64,000 nucleotides of DNA. Source: Pseudomonas viridiflava (GTDB lineage: Bacteria; Pseudomonadota; Gammaproteobacteria; Pseudomonadales; Pseudomonadaceae). The position numbers and the translations under genes were made by a program. Of the stretch, positions 25,466 through 34,898 are shown piece by piece (positions within the stretch are counted from its first letter, which is position 1; every line of letters starts with the position of its first letter). The notes under the pieces were generated by a model that saw only the letters and a program-made list of their open reading frames with translations, made no database searches and was not told the DNA's origin. Where the stretch lies: contig NZ_UUIS01000058.1 of assembly GCF_900589395.1 (NCBI RefSeq), forward strand, positions 30,201 to 94,200, written 5' to 3'.

Positions 25466-28111
25466 ATGATGCGTGATAATTCGTCAGAAACGCCCGAAGC
25501 CGTAACGGCGACTCACCCCATCCAACCTGCGCGGCTCCAGTGGCTGGAGCGCCTGAGCAAGTATCGCCAGCCCATTGGCCTGGCGGTGATGCTGGTGTTG
25601 TTCGGCATGGCCTTGATCGCCTGCCGGCACATGCTGATCGAAATGGACTTCTTTGCGCTGCGCGATGCGCTTTACGCCGTGCCCCTGGCGTCATTGGGCG
25701 GCGCGCTGCTGGCTGCGGTGATCGGCTATGTGATCCTGATGGGTTACGAGCTCTCGGCCAGCCGCTATGCCGGCGTTGACCTGCCCACCCGTACGTTGGT
25801 GCTGGGCGGATTCACCTCGTTTGCCATCGGCAATGCCGTAGGCCTGTCGATGCTTTCAGGCGGTTCGGTGCGCTACCGGCTGTATTCGCGACATGGCATC
25901 GGGGCCGTGGAAATTGCCCGGATGACCGTGTTTGCCAGCCTGTCACTTGGTTGCGCCCTCCCGCCCCTGGCAGCCATCGCCACCTTGAGCAACCTTTCTG
26001 GCGCATCGCTGGCGCTTAAACTGCCCGTCGACCTGCTGGCCGGCATCGCCATCATCGTACTGGCTGGCAGCCTGCTGATTGCCTATGCGGTGTACCGTCG
26101 GCGCTTGCCAGAGCAGGACATCCCGCACGTGTTGCTGGTCCGGGCCGGACGCCGCTCGTTGCGCTTGCCCGACCTGCGCCTGTCCCTGGTGCAGTTGCTG
26201 ATCACCGCACTGGACGTTGCCGCCGCTGCGCTGGTGCTGTACCTGCTGCTGCCGCAGGCGCCGCCGCTGGGCGCCTTCATGCTGGTTTACCTGCTGGCCT
26301 TGGCAGCCGGTGTGCTCAGCCATGTGCCGGGCGGCGTCGGGGTATTCGAGGCTGTACTGCTGGCCGCCTTTGCCAACGAGCTGGGCGCCGCTCCCCTGGC
26401 GGCGGCCTTGCTGCTCTATCGCCTGATCTATGTGGTACTGCCACTGTTGCTGGCGTGCCTGACCCTGCTGTTTATTGAAGCCCGGCGACTGCTGCCAACC
26501 CGCCAGGCGATGCGCATGGCCTCGGGCCTGGCCGCGCCCATCCTGGCCTTGCTGGTTTTTCTTTCAGGGGTTGTGCTGCTTTTTTCCGGCGCCACCCCTG
26601 AAATCGATACACGTCTCGAAAACGTCGGCTTCATGCTGCCGCACCGGTTGATCGACGCATCGCACTTTGTCGCCAGTCTGGTGGGCGTGTTGTGCCTGTT
26701 GCTGGCCCAAGGCTTGCGTCGCCGATTGTCTGCAGCCTGGATGCTGACGGTCATCTTGTTGCTGGTCGGCGCCGTGCTGTCGATTCTCAAGGGATTTGAC
26801 TGGGAAGAAGCCAGCCTGCTGTTATTGACGGCCGCGCTGCTGGCCACCTTTCGGCGCTCGTTCTACCGCCCCAGCCGCCTGCTGGAGCTGCCCTTTTCGC
26901 CGCTCTACCTGATCGCCAGCTTCTGCGTGGTGGGCGCTTCAATCTGGCTGCTGCTGTTTGCCTACCAGGACGTGCCTTACAGTCATCAACTGTGGTGGCA
27001 GTTCACCCTGGATGCTGACGCTCCACGCGGCCTGCGCTCGGCGTTGGGCAGTGCGGTGCTGCTACTGGTGGTCGGCCTGACCTGGCTGCTGCGCACGGCA
27101 CGTCCAGTGATCAAACTGCCCGACAGCACCGACCTGGCCAAGGCAGCCGAGATTCTCAAGGCCTCCAGCCAGCCCGATGGCGGACTGGCGCTGACCGGCG
27201 ACAAGGCGATTCTGTTCCACCCCGACAACAATGCCTTCCTGATGTATTCGCATCGCGGTCGCAGCCTGGTCGCCTTGTACGATCCGATCGGCCCGGCCCA
27301 GCAACGCGCCGAAATGATCTGGCAGTTTCGCGACCTGTGCGATGTGCATCACGCTCGCCCGGTGTTTTACCAGGTGCGCGCGGAAAACCTGCCCTATTAC
27401 ATGGACATCGGTCTGACCGCGATCAAGTTGGGCGAAGAAGCCCGCGTCGACCTGCGCCGCTTCGACATCGATGCCAAGGGCAAGGAGATGAAAGACCTGC
27501 GCTACACCTGGAACCGAGGCAGCCGCGATGGCCTGTCACTGGAAATCCACGAAGCAGGCCAGGCGCCGCTGGACGAACTGAAGGTCATTTCCGATGCCTG
27601 GCTGAGCGGCAAGAATGTGCGCGAGAAAGGCTTCTCCCTTGGGCGCTTCACCCCCGACTACCTGCAATACTTCCGCATTGCCATCATTCGCTTCCAGGAC
27701 AGACCGGTGGCCTTTGCCAACCTGCTGGAGACCAGCCGCCCCGACCTGTCCAGCCTGGACCTGATGCGCGCCCATCCGGACGCGCCCAAGTCGACCATGG
27801 AATTCATGATGATCGGCCTGATTCAATACTACAAAGCCCAGGGCTACAGCCGCTTCAGCCTTGGCATGGTGCCGCTGTCGGGTCTGCAGCCTCGACGCGG
27901 CGCCCCGCTGACCCAACGCCTGGGCTCGATGGTCTTCAGGCGCGGTGAACAGCTGTACAACTTTCAGGGACTGCGACGTTTCAAGGACAAGTTCCAGCCT
28001 GACTGGGAACCTCGTTACATGGCTGTACCGGCCGGACTCGATCCGCTGGTGGCCCTGGCAGATACCGCCGCCCTGATCGCGGGCGGCCTGACTGGATTGG
28101 TGAAACGCTGA
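25466..28111 (+). CDS. mprF: Bifunctional phosphatidylglycerol aminoacyltransferase/flippase MprF
   Basis: MprF transfers an amino acid from aminoacyl-tRNA to phosphatidylglycerol and flips the product across the inner membrane, lowering surface negative charge. The 881-residue protein has a long N-terminal part with about 14 transmembrane segments (about 40-555) and a cytosolic C-terminal DUF2156/GNAT-like synthase domain (about 560-865). Its length equals that of the P. aeruginosa alanyl-PG synthase as I recall it, so alanine is the likely substrate. AGGAAGTAA precedes the tandem ATGs at 25466. The stop overlaps the start of the next gene by one base, indicating coupling. Confidence 0.92.
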   Translation: MMRDNSSETPEAVTATHPIQPARLQWLERLSKYRQPIGLAVMLVLFGMALIACRHMLIEMDFFALRDALYAVPLASLGGALLAAVIGYVILMGYELSASRYAGVDLPTRTLVLGGFTSFAIGNAVGLSMLSGGSVRYRLYSRHGIGAVEIARMTVFASLSLGCALPPLAAIATLSNLSGASLALKLPVDLLAGIAIIVLAGSLLIAYAVYRRRLPEQDIPHVLLVRAGRRSLRLPDLRLSLVQLLITALDVAAAALVLYLLLPQAPPLGAFMLVYLLALAAGVLSHVPGGVGVFEAVLLAAFANELGAAPLAAALLLYRLIYVVLPLLLACLTLLFIEARRLLPTRQAMRMASGLAAPILALLVFLSGVVLLFSGATPEIDTRLENVGFMLPHRLIDASHFVASLVGVLCLLLAQGLRRRLSAAWMLTVILLLVGAVLSILKGFDWEEASLLLLTAALLATFRRSFYRPSRLLELPFSPLYLIASFCVVGASIWLLLFAYQDVPYSHQLWWQFTLDADAPRGLRSALGSAVLLLVVGLTWLLRTARPVIKLPDSTDLAKAAEILKASSQPDGGLALTGDKAILFHPDNNAFLMYSHRGRSLVALYDPIGPAQQRAEMIWQFRDLCDVHHARPVFYQVRAENLPYYMDIGLTAIKLGEEARVDLRRFDIDAKGKEMKDLRYTWNRGSRDGLSLEIHEAGQAPLDELKVISDAWLSGKNVREKGFSLGRFTPDYLQYFRIAIIRFQDRPVAFANLLETSRPDLSSLDLMRAHPDAPKSTMEFMMIGLIQYYKAQGYSRFSLGMVPLSGLQPRRGAPLTQRLGSMVFRRGEQLYNFQGLRRFKDKFQPDWEPRYMAVPAGLDPLVALADTAALIAGGLTGLVKR

Positions 28112-29463
28112 TGGTTCAACGTTCAAAACGCTCTGCGCTGATCATTCGACGTGTGTGGCGCGCTGCGCTGGTGGTCCTGGCGATTGTCCTGATCGCCGGC
28201 ATGGGCCTGTGGCTGTGGCAGCGCCCTGCCACACCGGCCACGCTGGAACAACTGACCCTGGCCGATGGCGCCCCCGTGACACGGGTAACACCGGCCGGCC
28301 GGGTCAAGACCCGCATCGCCCTGGCAGTCACGGCCAAGGACCGACTCAGCGACAAACAATTGCAGGCCCTGGGCACCGACGCGAACGCACGCATCGTGCA
28401 GGTCGTGTTGCCGGCCGATGACTGCGTGCTGCAGCGCAAGACCTTCGAGTCGGCCTTGCAGCAGCTCGACGGGCCGGCCCAGGTGGTCGGCGGTATCGGC
28501 CATGGCGGCACCCTGGCCTGGCGCTGGCTGGCCGCACAGACCGACGACAAGGCCCAGGCCATCTCGGTGGGCTTTGCCCTGCAGCATGTCTCCAACCCGC
28601 CGCCGGAAGTCGAAGAAGGCGATACACCGCCACAACTCTGCGACGAACCACTGCCCCAGAAGGCCCCGCACGGGCATTGGCTGGCCGCCTTCAACGACGC
28701 ACCCGATGACCCAAGCGCAGCCTTCGTGCGTGATCAGCCCAATGCCGACACCAGCATCAGCGACTACGACATTCCGCTGCCGCAGGTGCTGACCACAGAA
28801 TTGCGTCATTTGCTGCTCGGTGAGAACGACGCGGGCGGCCTGGGCGTACCGACCGTCGAGGTGCCGTCAAAGCAGGCCAGTGACACCGTGACCCTGTTTC
28901 TTTCCGGTGATGGCGGCTGGCGTGACCTGGACAAGGTGGTGGCCGGCGACATGGCCGACATGGGCTATCCCGTGGTGGGCATCGATGTATTGCGCTACTA
29001 CTGGGAGCGCAAGTCCCCCGAGCAGACCGCCACCGACCTGACCGACCTGATGAACCATTACCGGCAGAAATGGGGCGCCAAGCGCTTCATCCTGGCGGGC
29101 TACTCGTTCGGTGCCGACGTGCTGCCGGCAGTCTACAACCGCATGGCGCCCGAGGATCAGGCCCGTGTCGACGGCATCATCCTGCTGGCCTTCGCCCGCA
29201 GCGGCAACTTCGAGATTCATGTCGACGGCTGGCTGGGCAACAAGGGCACCGAAGCGCAGACCGGCCCGGAAATGGCCAGACTGCCAGCCGCCAAGGTCTT
29301 GTGCGTATACGGCGTCGAAGAACAGAAAGACAGCGGCTGCACCGACACCACTGCTGTGGGTGAAAAGCTGCAATTGCCGGGCGGCCATCACTTCGACGAA
29401 GACTACCCGGCCCTGGCCAAGCGCCTGATCAAGGCCATCAACCAGTGGCAGGGCAAGCCATGA
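28111..29463 (+). CDS. AcvB/VirJ-like periplasmic aminoacyl-phospholipid hydrolase
   Basis: A 450-residue protein of the AcvB/VirJ family. It has an N-terminal membrane anchor (about 15-36) and a C-terminal alpha/beta-hydrolase domain with LSGDGGW at 264-270, the nucleophile elbow GYSFG with S332, and a late His in GGHHFDED (about 424). The N-terminal half looks like a second, degenerate hydrolase lobe in which GIGHGG (128-133) has His in place of the nucleophilic Ser. Homologues in Agrobacterium (AcvB) and P. aeruginosa hydrolyse aminoacylated phosphatidylglycerol, opposing MprF. Overlap with mprF by one base fits this partnership. Confidence 0.88.
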   Translation: MVQRSKRSALIIRRVWRAALVVLAIVLIAGMGLWLWQRPATPATLEQLTLADGAPVTRVTPAGRVKTRIALAVTAKDRLSDKQLQALGTDANARIVQVVLPADDCVLQRKTFESALQQLDGPAQVVGGIGHGGTLAWRWLAAQTDDKAQAISVGFALQHVSNPPPEVEEGDTPPQLCDEPLPQKAPHGHWLAAFNDAPDDPSAAFVRDQPNADTSISDYDIPLPQVLTTELRHLLLGENDAGGLGVPTVEVPSKQASDTVTLFLSGDGGWRDLDKVVAGDMADMGYPVVGIDVLRYYWERKSPEQTATDLTDLMNHYRQKWGAKRFILAGYSFGADVLPAVYNRMAPEDQARVDGIILLAFARSGNFEIHVDGWLGNKGTEAQTGPEMARLPAAKVLCVYGVEEQKDSGCTDTTAVGEKLQLPGGHHFDEDYPALAKRLIKAINQWQGKP

Positions 29464-29514
29464 CCGCAAATGTCGCAATCCCCTGGGTGATCCGCTTCAG
29501 CCGCGAATGAACAC

Positions 29515-29546
29515 AAGCCCCGGCACCACAAGGTGACCGGGGCTTT
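29515..29546 (+). terminator. Terminator of mprF-acvB unit
   Basis: Outer stem AAGCCCCGG / CCGGGGCTT with an inner CACC/GGTG extension, then TTTTTCATTT on the plus strand, 51 bases after the stop. Confidence 0.8.
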
Positions 29547-29551
29547 TTCAT

Positions 29552-31447
29552 TTACATCTCGACCTGCGTACCCAACTCGATCACGCGATTGAACGGCAGC
29601 TTGAAGAAGCGCAGGTTGCCGTTGGCATTCTTGAGCATGAAGGCGAACAACGCCTCGCGCCAACGCGCCATGCCTTCCATTTTCGAAGGGATGACCGTCT
29701 CGCGACTCAGGAAGTACGTGGTGCGCATCGGGCTGAAGTCCAGCTCATCGAGCGGGCACAGACTCAGTGCCTGAGGCACATCAGGCTCGTCGATGAAGCC
29801 GAAATGCAGGATCACTCGATAAAAGCCTTCACCGTGGACTTCTACCTCAAAGCGCTCGTGGGCCGGCACCCGGGGCTGATCCTCGTACATCACGGTCAAC
29901 AGCACCACCTGCTCGTGTAGCACCTGGTTGTGCAACATGTTGTGCAGCAAGGCATGCGGCACCGCATCCGAACGGGCCGTCAGGAACACGGCCGTGCCCT
30001 GCACGCGATGGGGAGGCTGTACACGAATACTGCCGATGAAGATCGGCAACGGCAGGCCACCCTCGTCGATGCGCTCGGCCAGCAGTTGCCGGCCACGCTT
30101 CCAGGTGGTCATCAGGATGAACAACGCCGCCCCCGCCAGCACGGGAAACGCTCCGCCCTGCACCACCTTGGGCACGTTGGCGGCAAAGAACAGACCGTCG
30201 ACCAGCAACAGCCCGATCAGCAGCGGCACGGCCAGCAACGGCGGCCACTTCCACAACAGCAGCATGACCGCCGACACCAGAATCGTGGTGCACAGCATGG
30301 TGCCGGTCACCGCGACACCATAGGCCGACGCCAACGCACCTGAAGACTCGAATCCGATCACCAGCAGGATCACCCCGACCATCAGCGCCCAGTTCACCGC
30401 ACCGATGTAGATCTGCCCTTGGGCATCACTGGAGGTGTGCTGGATGTACATGCGCGGGATGTAGCCCAGTTGAATGGCCTGCAAGGTCATGGAGAAGGCG
30501 CCGGAAATCACCGCCTGCGAGGCAATGATGGTCGCCAGCGTGGACAAGGCGATCAACGGCAGCAAGGCCCAGCCCGGCGCCAGCAGGTAGAACGGGTTGC
30601 GCACCGCTTCAGGGTGTTCCAGCACCAGTGCGCCCTGGCCGAAGTAGTTGAGCAGCAAGGCCGGCAGGACCAGGATGAACCAGGCCCGGGAAATCGGCTT
30701 GCGACCGAAATGCCCCATGTCGGCATACAAGGCTTCCGCACCGGTCAGGGCCAGCACCACTGCGCCAAGGATCGCGACGCCGATACCGGGGTGCACGATA
30801 AAGAAACGCACCGCCCACACCGGGTTTACCGCCTGCAGGACTTCCGGAGTGTGCAGGATGCCGTACACCCCGAGCGCTGCCAGCACCAGAAACCAGAGCA
30901 CCATGACCGGCCCGAACAACACGCCAATGCGTGCCGTGCCGTGCTTCTGGATCAGGAACAGGCCGACCAGCACCACCAGCGCCATTGGCACGATCCAGCG
31001 CTCCAGGCCTTCAAAGGCCAGCTCCAGCCCTTCCATGGCAGAAAGCACTGACACCGCCGGCGTAATCATGCTGTCGCCATAGAACAGGGCCGCCCCGAAC
31101 AACCCGAAGGCGATCATGACCGCCTGCAGCCGTGGAAAGCGCACCGTCGCCCGACGTGCCAGCGCCGTCAGGGCCATGATGCCGCCCTCGCCCTGGTTGT
31201 CGGCACGCAGGACGAACACCATGTACTTGAACGAGACCACCCAGATCAACGACCAGAAAATCAGCGACAACACCCCGAGAATGGCATCGTGGGTCACTTC
31301 AACCCCATAACCGCCCTGAAACACCTCCTTGAGGGTGTACAGCGGGCTGGTGCCGATATCGCCGTACACCACACCCACTGCCGCCACCAGCAATCCCAGC
31401 GGTTTGGCGGTACTTCCTGTTCCGGCCTGACTACTTGTATGACTCAT
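29552..31447 (-). CDS. kup: Potassium transporter Kup
   Basis: Kup is a low-affinity proton-coupled potassium uptake carrier of the inner membrane. The 631-residue protein has the family opening LLVAAVGVVYGDIGTSPLYT (about 19-38), twelve predicted transmembrane segments up to about residue 460, and a C-terminal cytoplasmic domain containing PHALLHNMLHN (about 501-511). Length is standard. It is monocistronic, convergent with acvB, and divergent from rimO with a 286-base intergenic region. Confidence 0.95.
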   Translation of the reverse strand: MSHTSSQAGTGSTAKPLGLLVAAVGVVYGDIGTSPLYTLKEVFQGGYGVEVTHDAILGVLSLIFWSLIWVVSFKYMVFVLRADNQGEGGIMALTALARRATVRFPRLQAVMIAFGLFGAALFYGDSMITPAVSVLSAMEGLELAFEGLERWIVPMALVVLVGLFLIQKHGTARIGVLFGPVMVLWFLVLAALGVYGILHTPEVLQAVNPVWAVRFFIVHPGIGVAILGAVVLALTGAEALYADMGHFGRKPISRAWFILVLPALLLNYFGQGALVLEHPEAVRNPFYLLAPGWALLPLIALSTLATIIASQAVISGAFSMTLQAIQLGYIPRMYIQHTSSDAQGQIYIGAVNWALMVGVILLVIGFESSGALASAYGVAVTGTMLCTTILVSAVMLLLWKWPPLLAVPLLIGLLLVDGLFFAANVPKVVQGGAFPVLAGAALFILMTTWKRGRQLLAERIDEGGLPLPIFIGSIRVQPPHRVQGTAVFLTARSDAVPHALLHNMLHNQVLHEQVVLLTVMYEDQPRVPAHERFEVEVHGEGFYRVILHFGFIDEPDVPQALSLCPLDELDFSPMRTTYFLSRETVIPSKMEGMARWREALFAFMLKNANGNLRFFKLPFNRVIELGTQVEM

Positions 31448-31733
31448 CGAAAACTCCAGAAGCCGGAACCTGAGGCTCGGGCACGCTGCGCCCGGGCTGA
31501 ATCGTGTTTGAGCTTAACAACAGGAAACAATTGAGTTTGCACGATTTCTTGACAGATTCCGCGCGCAACGGCGCGAAGCATAGCGCAGCACTCGTCTTAT
31601 TTCTCCGTCAGGCACTGGTCATGTCGCCGGCTGATCGCTAGAATTGCGCACTTTTTGACCAGAGGCGCACCCAGCGCCCACGTCGGAGCCCGCGCAGTGC
31701 GTTGAGGCCTCCCCCTTCACGCCGAGGTTTGCC

Positions 31734-33080
31734 ATGTCCACCGTCAACACCCCCGCATCCGCGTCCAAAGTCGGATTCGTCAGCCTCGGCTGCCCGAAGG
31801 CGCTTGTAGACTCCGAGCGCATCCTGACCCAGCTGCGCATGGAAGGTTACGAAGTCGTGTCGACCTACGAGGACGCCGATGTGGTGGTCGTCAACACCTG
31901 TGGCTTCATCGACTCGGCCAAGGCCGAATCGCTGGAAGTGATCGGTGAAGCCATTGCCGAAAACGGCAAGGTGATCGTGACCGGCTGCATGGGCGTCGAC
32001 GAAAGTGTGATCCGCAAGGTGCACCCCAGCGTGCTGTCGGTGACCGGTCCCCAGCAGTACGAGCAGGTGGTCAACGCCGTGCACTCGGTGGTGCCGCCCA
32101 ACATCGATCACAACCCGTTGATCGACCTGGTGCCGCCACAAGGCATCAAGCTGACCCCGCGCCACTACGCGTACCTGAAGATTTCCGAAGGCTGCAACCA
32201 CAGTTGCAGCTTCTGCATCATCCCCTCGATGCGCGGCAAACTGGTCAGCCGTCCGGTGGGCGATGTGCTCGATGAAGCCAAGCGCCTGGTCAAGTCCGGC
32301 GTCAAGGAGCTGCTGGTCATCTCCCAGGACACCAGCGCCTACGGCGTAGACGTCAAGTACCGCACCGGTTTCTGGGATGGCCAGCCGGTGAAGACGCGCA
32401 TGACCGAACTGTGCCAGGCGCTCAGCTCGCTGGGCGTGTGGGTGCGCCTGCATTACGTCTACCCGTACCCGCACGTCGACGAGCTGATTCCGCTGATGGC
32501 CGCCGGCAAGATCCTGCCGTATCTGGACATCCCCTTCCAGCACGCCAGCCCCAAGGTGCTCAAACTGATGAAGCGCCCGGCCTTCGAAGACAAGACCCTG
32601 GCGCGCATCAAGAACTGGCGCGAACAGTGTCCGGACCTGATCATCCGTTCGACCTTCATCGTCGGCTTCCCCGGTGAAACCGAAGAAGACTTCCAGTACC
32701 TGCTCGACTGGCTGACCGAAGCCCAGCTCGACCGCGTCGGCTGCTTCCAGTACTCGCCAGTCGAAGGTGCGCCGGCCAACCTGCTGGACGCCGCCGTGGT
32801 ACCCGATGACATCAAGCAGGATCGCTGGGACCGCTTCATGGCCCATCAACAGGCCATCAGTGCTGCGCGCCTGCAGATGAAGATTGGCAAGGACATCGAA
32901 GTGCTGATCGACGAAGTCGACGAGCGTGGCGCCGTCGGCCGTTGCTTCTTCGACGCTCCGGAAATCGACGGCAACGTCTACATTGGTCTTGAAGACGACA
33001 GCACCGTCAAGCCGGGCGACAAGATCATGTGCCGGGTGACCGACGCCGATGAATACGACCTGTGGGCCGAGCCGCTGTAA
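31734..33080 (+). CDS. rimO: Ribosomal protein S12 methylthiotransferase RimO
   Basis: RimO adds a methylthio group to the conserved aspartate of ribosomal protein S12. The 448-residue protein has the three UPF0004 cysteines C20, C56 and C85 that hold the auxiliary cluster, the radical SAM CxxxCxxC at C154, C158 and C161 (GCNHSCSFC), and a C-terminal TRAM domain (about 380-448) that in this family binds S12. It is followed by a strong terminator. Confidence 0.95.
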   Translation: MSTVNTPASASKVGFVSLGCPKALVDSERILTQLRMEGYEVVSTYEDADVVVVNTCGFIDSAKAESLEVIGEAIAENGKVIVTGCMGVDESVIRKVHPSVLSVTGPQQYEQVVNAVHSVVPPNIDHNPLIDLVPPQGIKLTPRHYAYLKISEGCNHSCSFCIIPSMRGKLVSRPVGDVLDEAKRLVKSGVKELLVISQDTSAYGVDVKYRTGFWDGQPVKTRMTELCQALSSLGVWVRLHYVYPYPHVDELIPLMAAGKILPYLDIPFQHASPKVLKLMKRPAFEDKTLARIKNWREQCPDLIIRSTFIVGFPGETEEDFQYLLDWLTEAQLDRVGCFQYSPVEGAPANLLDAAVVPDDIKQDRWDRFMAHQQAISAARLQMKIGKDIEVLIDEVDERGAVGRCFFDAPEIDGNVYIGLEDDSTVKPGDKIMCRVTDADEYDLWAEPL

Positions 33081-33099
33081 GCCTGACACGGTGCCATCC

Positions 33100-33124
33100 A
33101 GCCCCGCCGTCGCGGGGCTTTTCA
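33100..33124 (+). terminator. Terminator of rimO
   Basis: Stem AGCCCCGC / GCGGGGCT with a short loop, followed by TTTTC, 20 bases after the rimO stop. Confidence 0.8.
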
Positions 33125-33145
33125 TTTGCACTGGGGTGACATGAA

Positions 33146-33601
33146 ATGGATTTCCATTGCCCCGACAGGCACGACTATCCACGGCTGATCGAGTTATGGG
33201 AAAGCGCCGTGCGCGCCACCCATCACTTTTTGCCCGAACCCTACCTGCTGCGCCTCAAGGGACTGTTGCTCGACCAATACCTGGATACCGTGACGCTGTT
33301 CTGCACGCGCGATGACCAAGGGTTGATCACCGGGTTTGCCGGCGTCAGCCTGGGCAAGCTGCAGATGCTGTTTGTCGGTGCCCACTACCACGGCCAGGGA
33401 CTGGGCACGCACCTGCTCAACCATGCCATCGAACATTTCGGCATTCATGAACTGGACGTCAACGAGCAGAATCCCCAAGCGCTGGCGTTTTACCTCAGGC
33501 ACGGCTTCAGGCAGAGCAGCCGCAGCCCGGTGGACGGCCTCGGCCAGCCCTACCCCATGCTGCGCCTGACCCTGAAACCGGACAGACTTGCTCGAAGCTG
33601 A
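33146..33601 (+). CDS. GNAT acetyltransferase, YjaB-like
   Basis: A 151-residue GNAT-fold N-acetyltransferase. The acetyl-CoA loop reads YHGQGLGTHL at about 81-90, and the C-terminal segment NEQNPQALAFYLRHGF (about 107-122) followed by DGLGQPYPML resembles E. coli YjaB. YjaB's physiological substrate is not settled. The start is ATG at 33146; an ATG five bases upstream is in another frame and stops after 15 codons. It sits between rimO and the pseudouridine-synthase-like gene, in the same direction. Confidence 0.85.
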   Translation: MDFHCPDRHDYPRLIELWESAVRATHHFLPEPYLLRLKGLLLDQYLDTVTLFCTRDDQGLITGFAGVSLGKLQMLFVGAHYHGQGLGTHLLNHAIEHFGIHELDVNEQNPQALAFYLRHGFRQSSRSPVDGLGQPYPMLRLTLKPDRLARS

Positions 33602-33673
33602 GCAGCAAACAGATTAACCGGGCGCGCATGCGTACAATGGCGCCTTTCCACTCTTTGACAACGGCTGCCTTTC

Positions 33674-34384
33674 ATGTCTGAACCCCTACGTCTTTCCAAA
33701 CGCCTCATCGAGCTGACCGGTTGCTCGCGTCGCGAAGCCGAGCTGTATATCGAAGGCGGTTGGGTGACCGTCGATGGCGAAGTGATCGAAGAGCCGCAAT
33801 TCAAGGTCGACAACCAGAAGGTCGAACTCAACCCGCAGGCGGTCGCCAATGCGCCTGACCCGGTGACCCTGATCCTGCACAAGCCCGCCAGCCAGAGCCT
33901 GGACGCCGCGCTTGGCTCGATCACCCCGGGCACCTTGTCGGTCGAGCACAGTTACAGCAAGCGTGTGCTCAAGGGCCACTTCCTGCGTCAGGAGGCGGTG
34001 TCGAGCCTGCAGGCCAACGCCAGCGGCCTGGTGGTGTTCAGCCAGGACTGGAAAATCCTGCGCAAGCTCACCGACGATCGCAGCCGCATCGAACAGGAAT
34101 ACGTGGTTGAAGTCAGCGGCGAGATGATCGCCCACGGCCTCAACCGCCTGAACCACGGCATGATGCACAAGGGCAAGGAACTGCCAAAGGTCAAGGCCAG
34201 TTGGCAAAGCGAGAACCGCCTGCGCTTTGCCTTGAAGAACCCGCAACCCGACGTCATCGTCCAGCTGTGCAGCGCCGTGGGCCTGAAAATCGTCGCCATG
34301 CGTCGTATCCGCATCGGCGGCGTGTCCATGGGCAAGCTGCCTGAAGGTCAATGGCGCTACATGACCGCCCAAGAAAAATTCTGA
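33674..34384 (+). CDS. S4-domain pseudouridine synthase homologue lacking the catalytic Asp
   Basis: A 236-residue protein with an N-terminal S4 RNA-binding domain (about 5-50, KRLIELTGCSRREAELYIEGGWV) and a body aligned to the RsuA/RluF family (ILHKP at 67-71; KVKASWQSENRLRFAL at about 172-187; terminal GKLPEGQWRYMT). The family's GRLDxxTxGL catalytic motif is replaced by SSLQANASGL at 110-119, putting Gln113 where the nucleophilic aspartate belongs. The QIRRM block is likewise changed (DVIVQLC at 193-199). It is therefore probably not an active pseudouridine synthase, but a structural or RNA-binding relative. The reading frame is intact and no frameshift explains the change. Confidence 0.85.
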   Translation: MSEPLRLSKRLIELTGCSRREAELYIEGGWVTVDGEVIEEPQFKVDNQKVELNPQAVANAPDPVTLILHKPASQSLDAALGSITPGTLSVEHSYSKRVLKGHFLRQEAVSSLQANASGLVVFSQDWKILRKLTDDRSRIEQEYVVEVSGEMIAHGLNRLNHGMMHKGKELPKVKASWQSENRLRFALKNPQPDVIVQLCSAVGLKIVAMRRIRIGGVSMGKLPEGQWRYMTAQEKF

Positions 34385-34427
34385 TGACCGTTTTCCAGGC
34401 TCAAGACCTGAAAGGACTCCTGCTTCC

Positions 34428-34898
34428 ATGATCAACAACGATATTCTGCGCAGCGTGCGCTACATGCTCGACATCAGCGACTTCAAGATCGTCGACATCC
34501 TCAAGCTGGCCGGCTGCGAACTGACCCGCGAAGAAGTGGCCGCCTTCCTGAAAAAGGAAGAGGACGAGGGCTATGTCGTGCTGTCCGACGAGCTGATGGC
34601 GCACTTTCTCGATGGCCTGGTGTATTTCAAGCGTGGCAAGGATGAAAGCCGTGCACCGCAACCGCTTGAGCTGCCGATCACCAATAACATCGTGATGAAA
34701 AAACTGCGCGTGGCGTTCGAGCTCAAGGAAGAAGACTTGCACGCGATTCTCGCCTCGGTTGATTTTCCGGTGTCCAAGCCCGAACTCAGTGCGCTGTTTC
34801 GCAAGGTCGGCCACAACAACTACCGCGAATGTGGTGACCAGTTGCTGCGCAATTTCCTCAAGGGCCTGACCCTGCGCGTGCGCCCTGCCCAGCCATGA
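34428..34898 (+). CDS. yehS: DUF1456 family protein YehS
   Basis: A 156-residue member of the YehS/DUF1456 family. It contains two copies of a roughly 65-residue helical unit: the first starts NNDILRSVRYMLDISD, the second NNIVMKKLRVAFELKEED (about 86-103). The function is unknown. The stop overlaps the trmO start by four bases, suggesting coupling. It lies 43 bases after the pseudouridine-synthase-like gene. Confidence 0.92.
   Translation: MINNDILRSVRYMLDISDFKIVDILKLAGCELTREEVAAFLKKEEDEGYVVLSDELMAHFLDGLVYFKRGKDESRAPQPLELPITNNIVMKKLRVAFELKEEDLHAILASVDFPVSKPELSALFRKVGHNNYRECGDQLLRNFLKGLTLRVRPAQP

Noticed and set aside
31638..33182. 514-codon open frame antisense to rimO
   Set aside because: RimO shows all cysteine motifs on the plus strand; the antisense frame has none.
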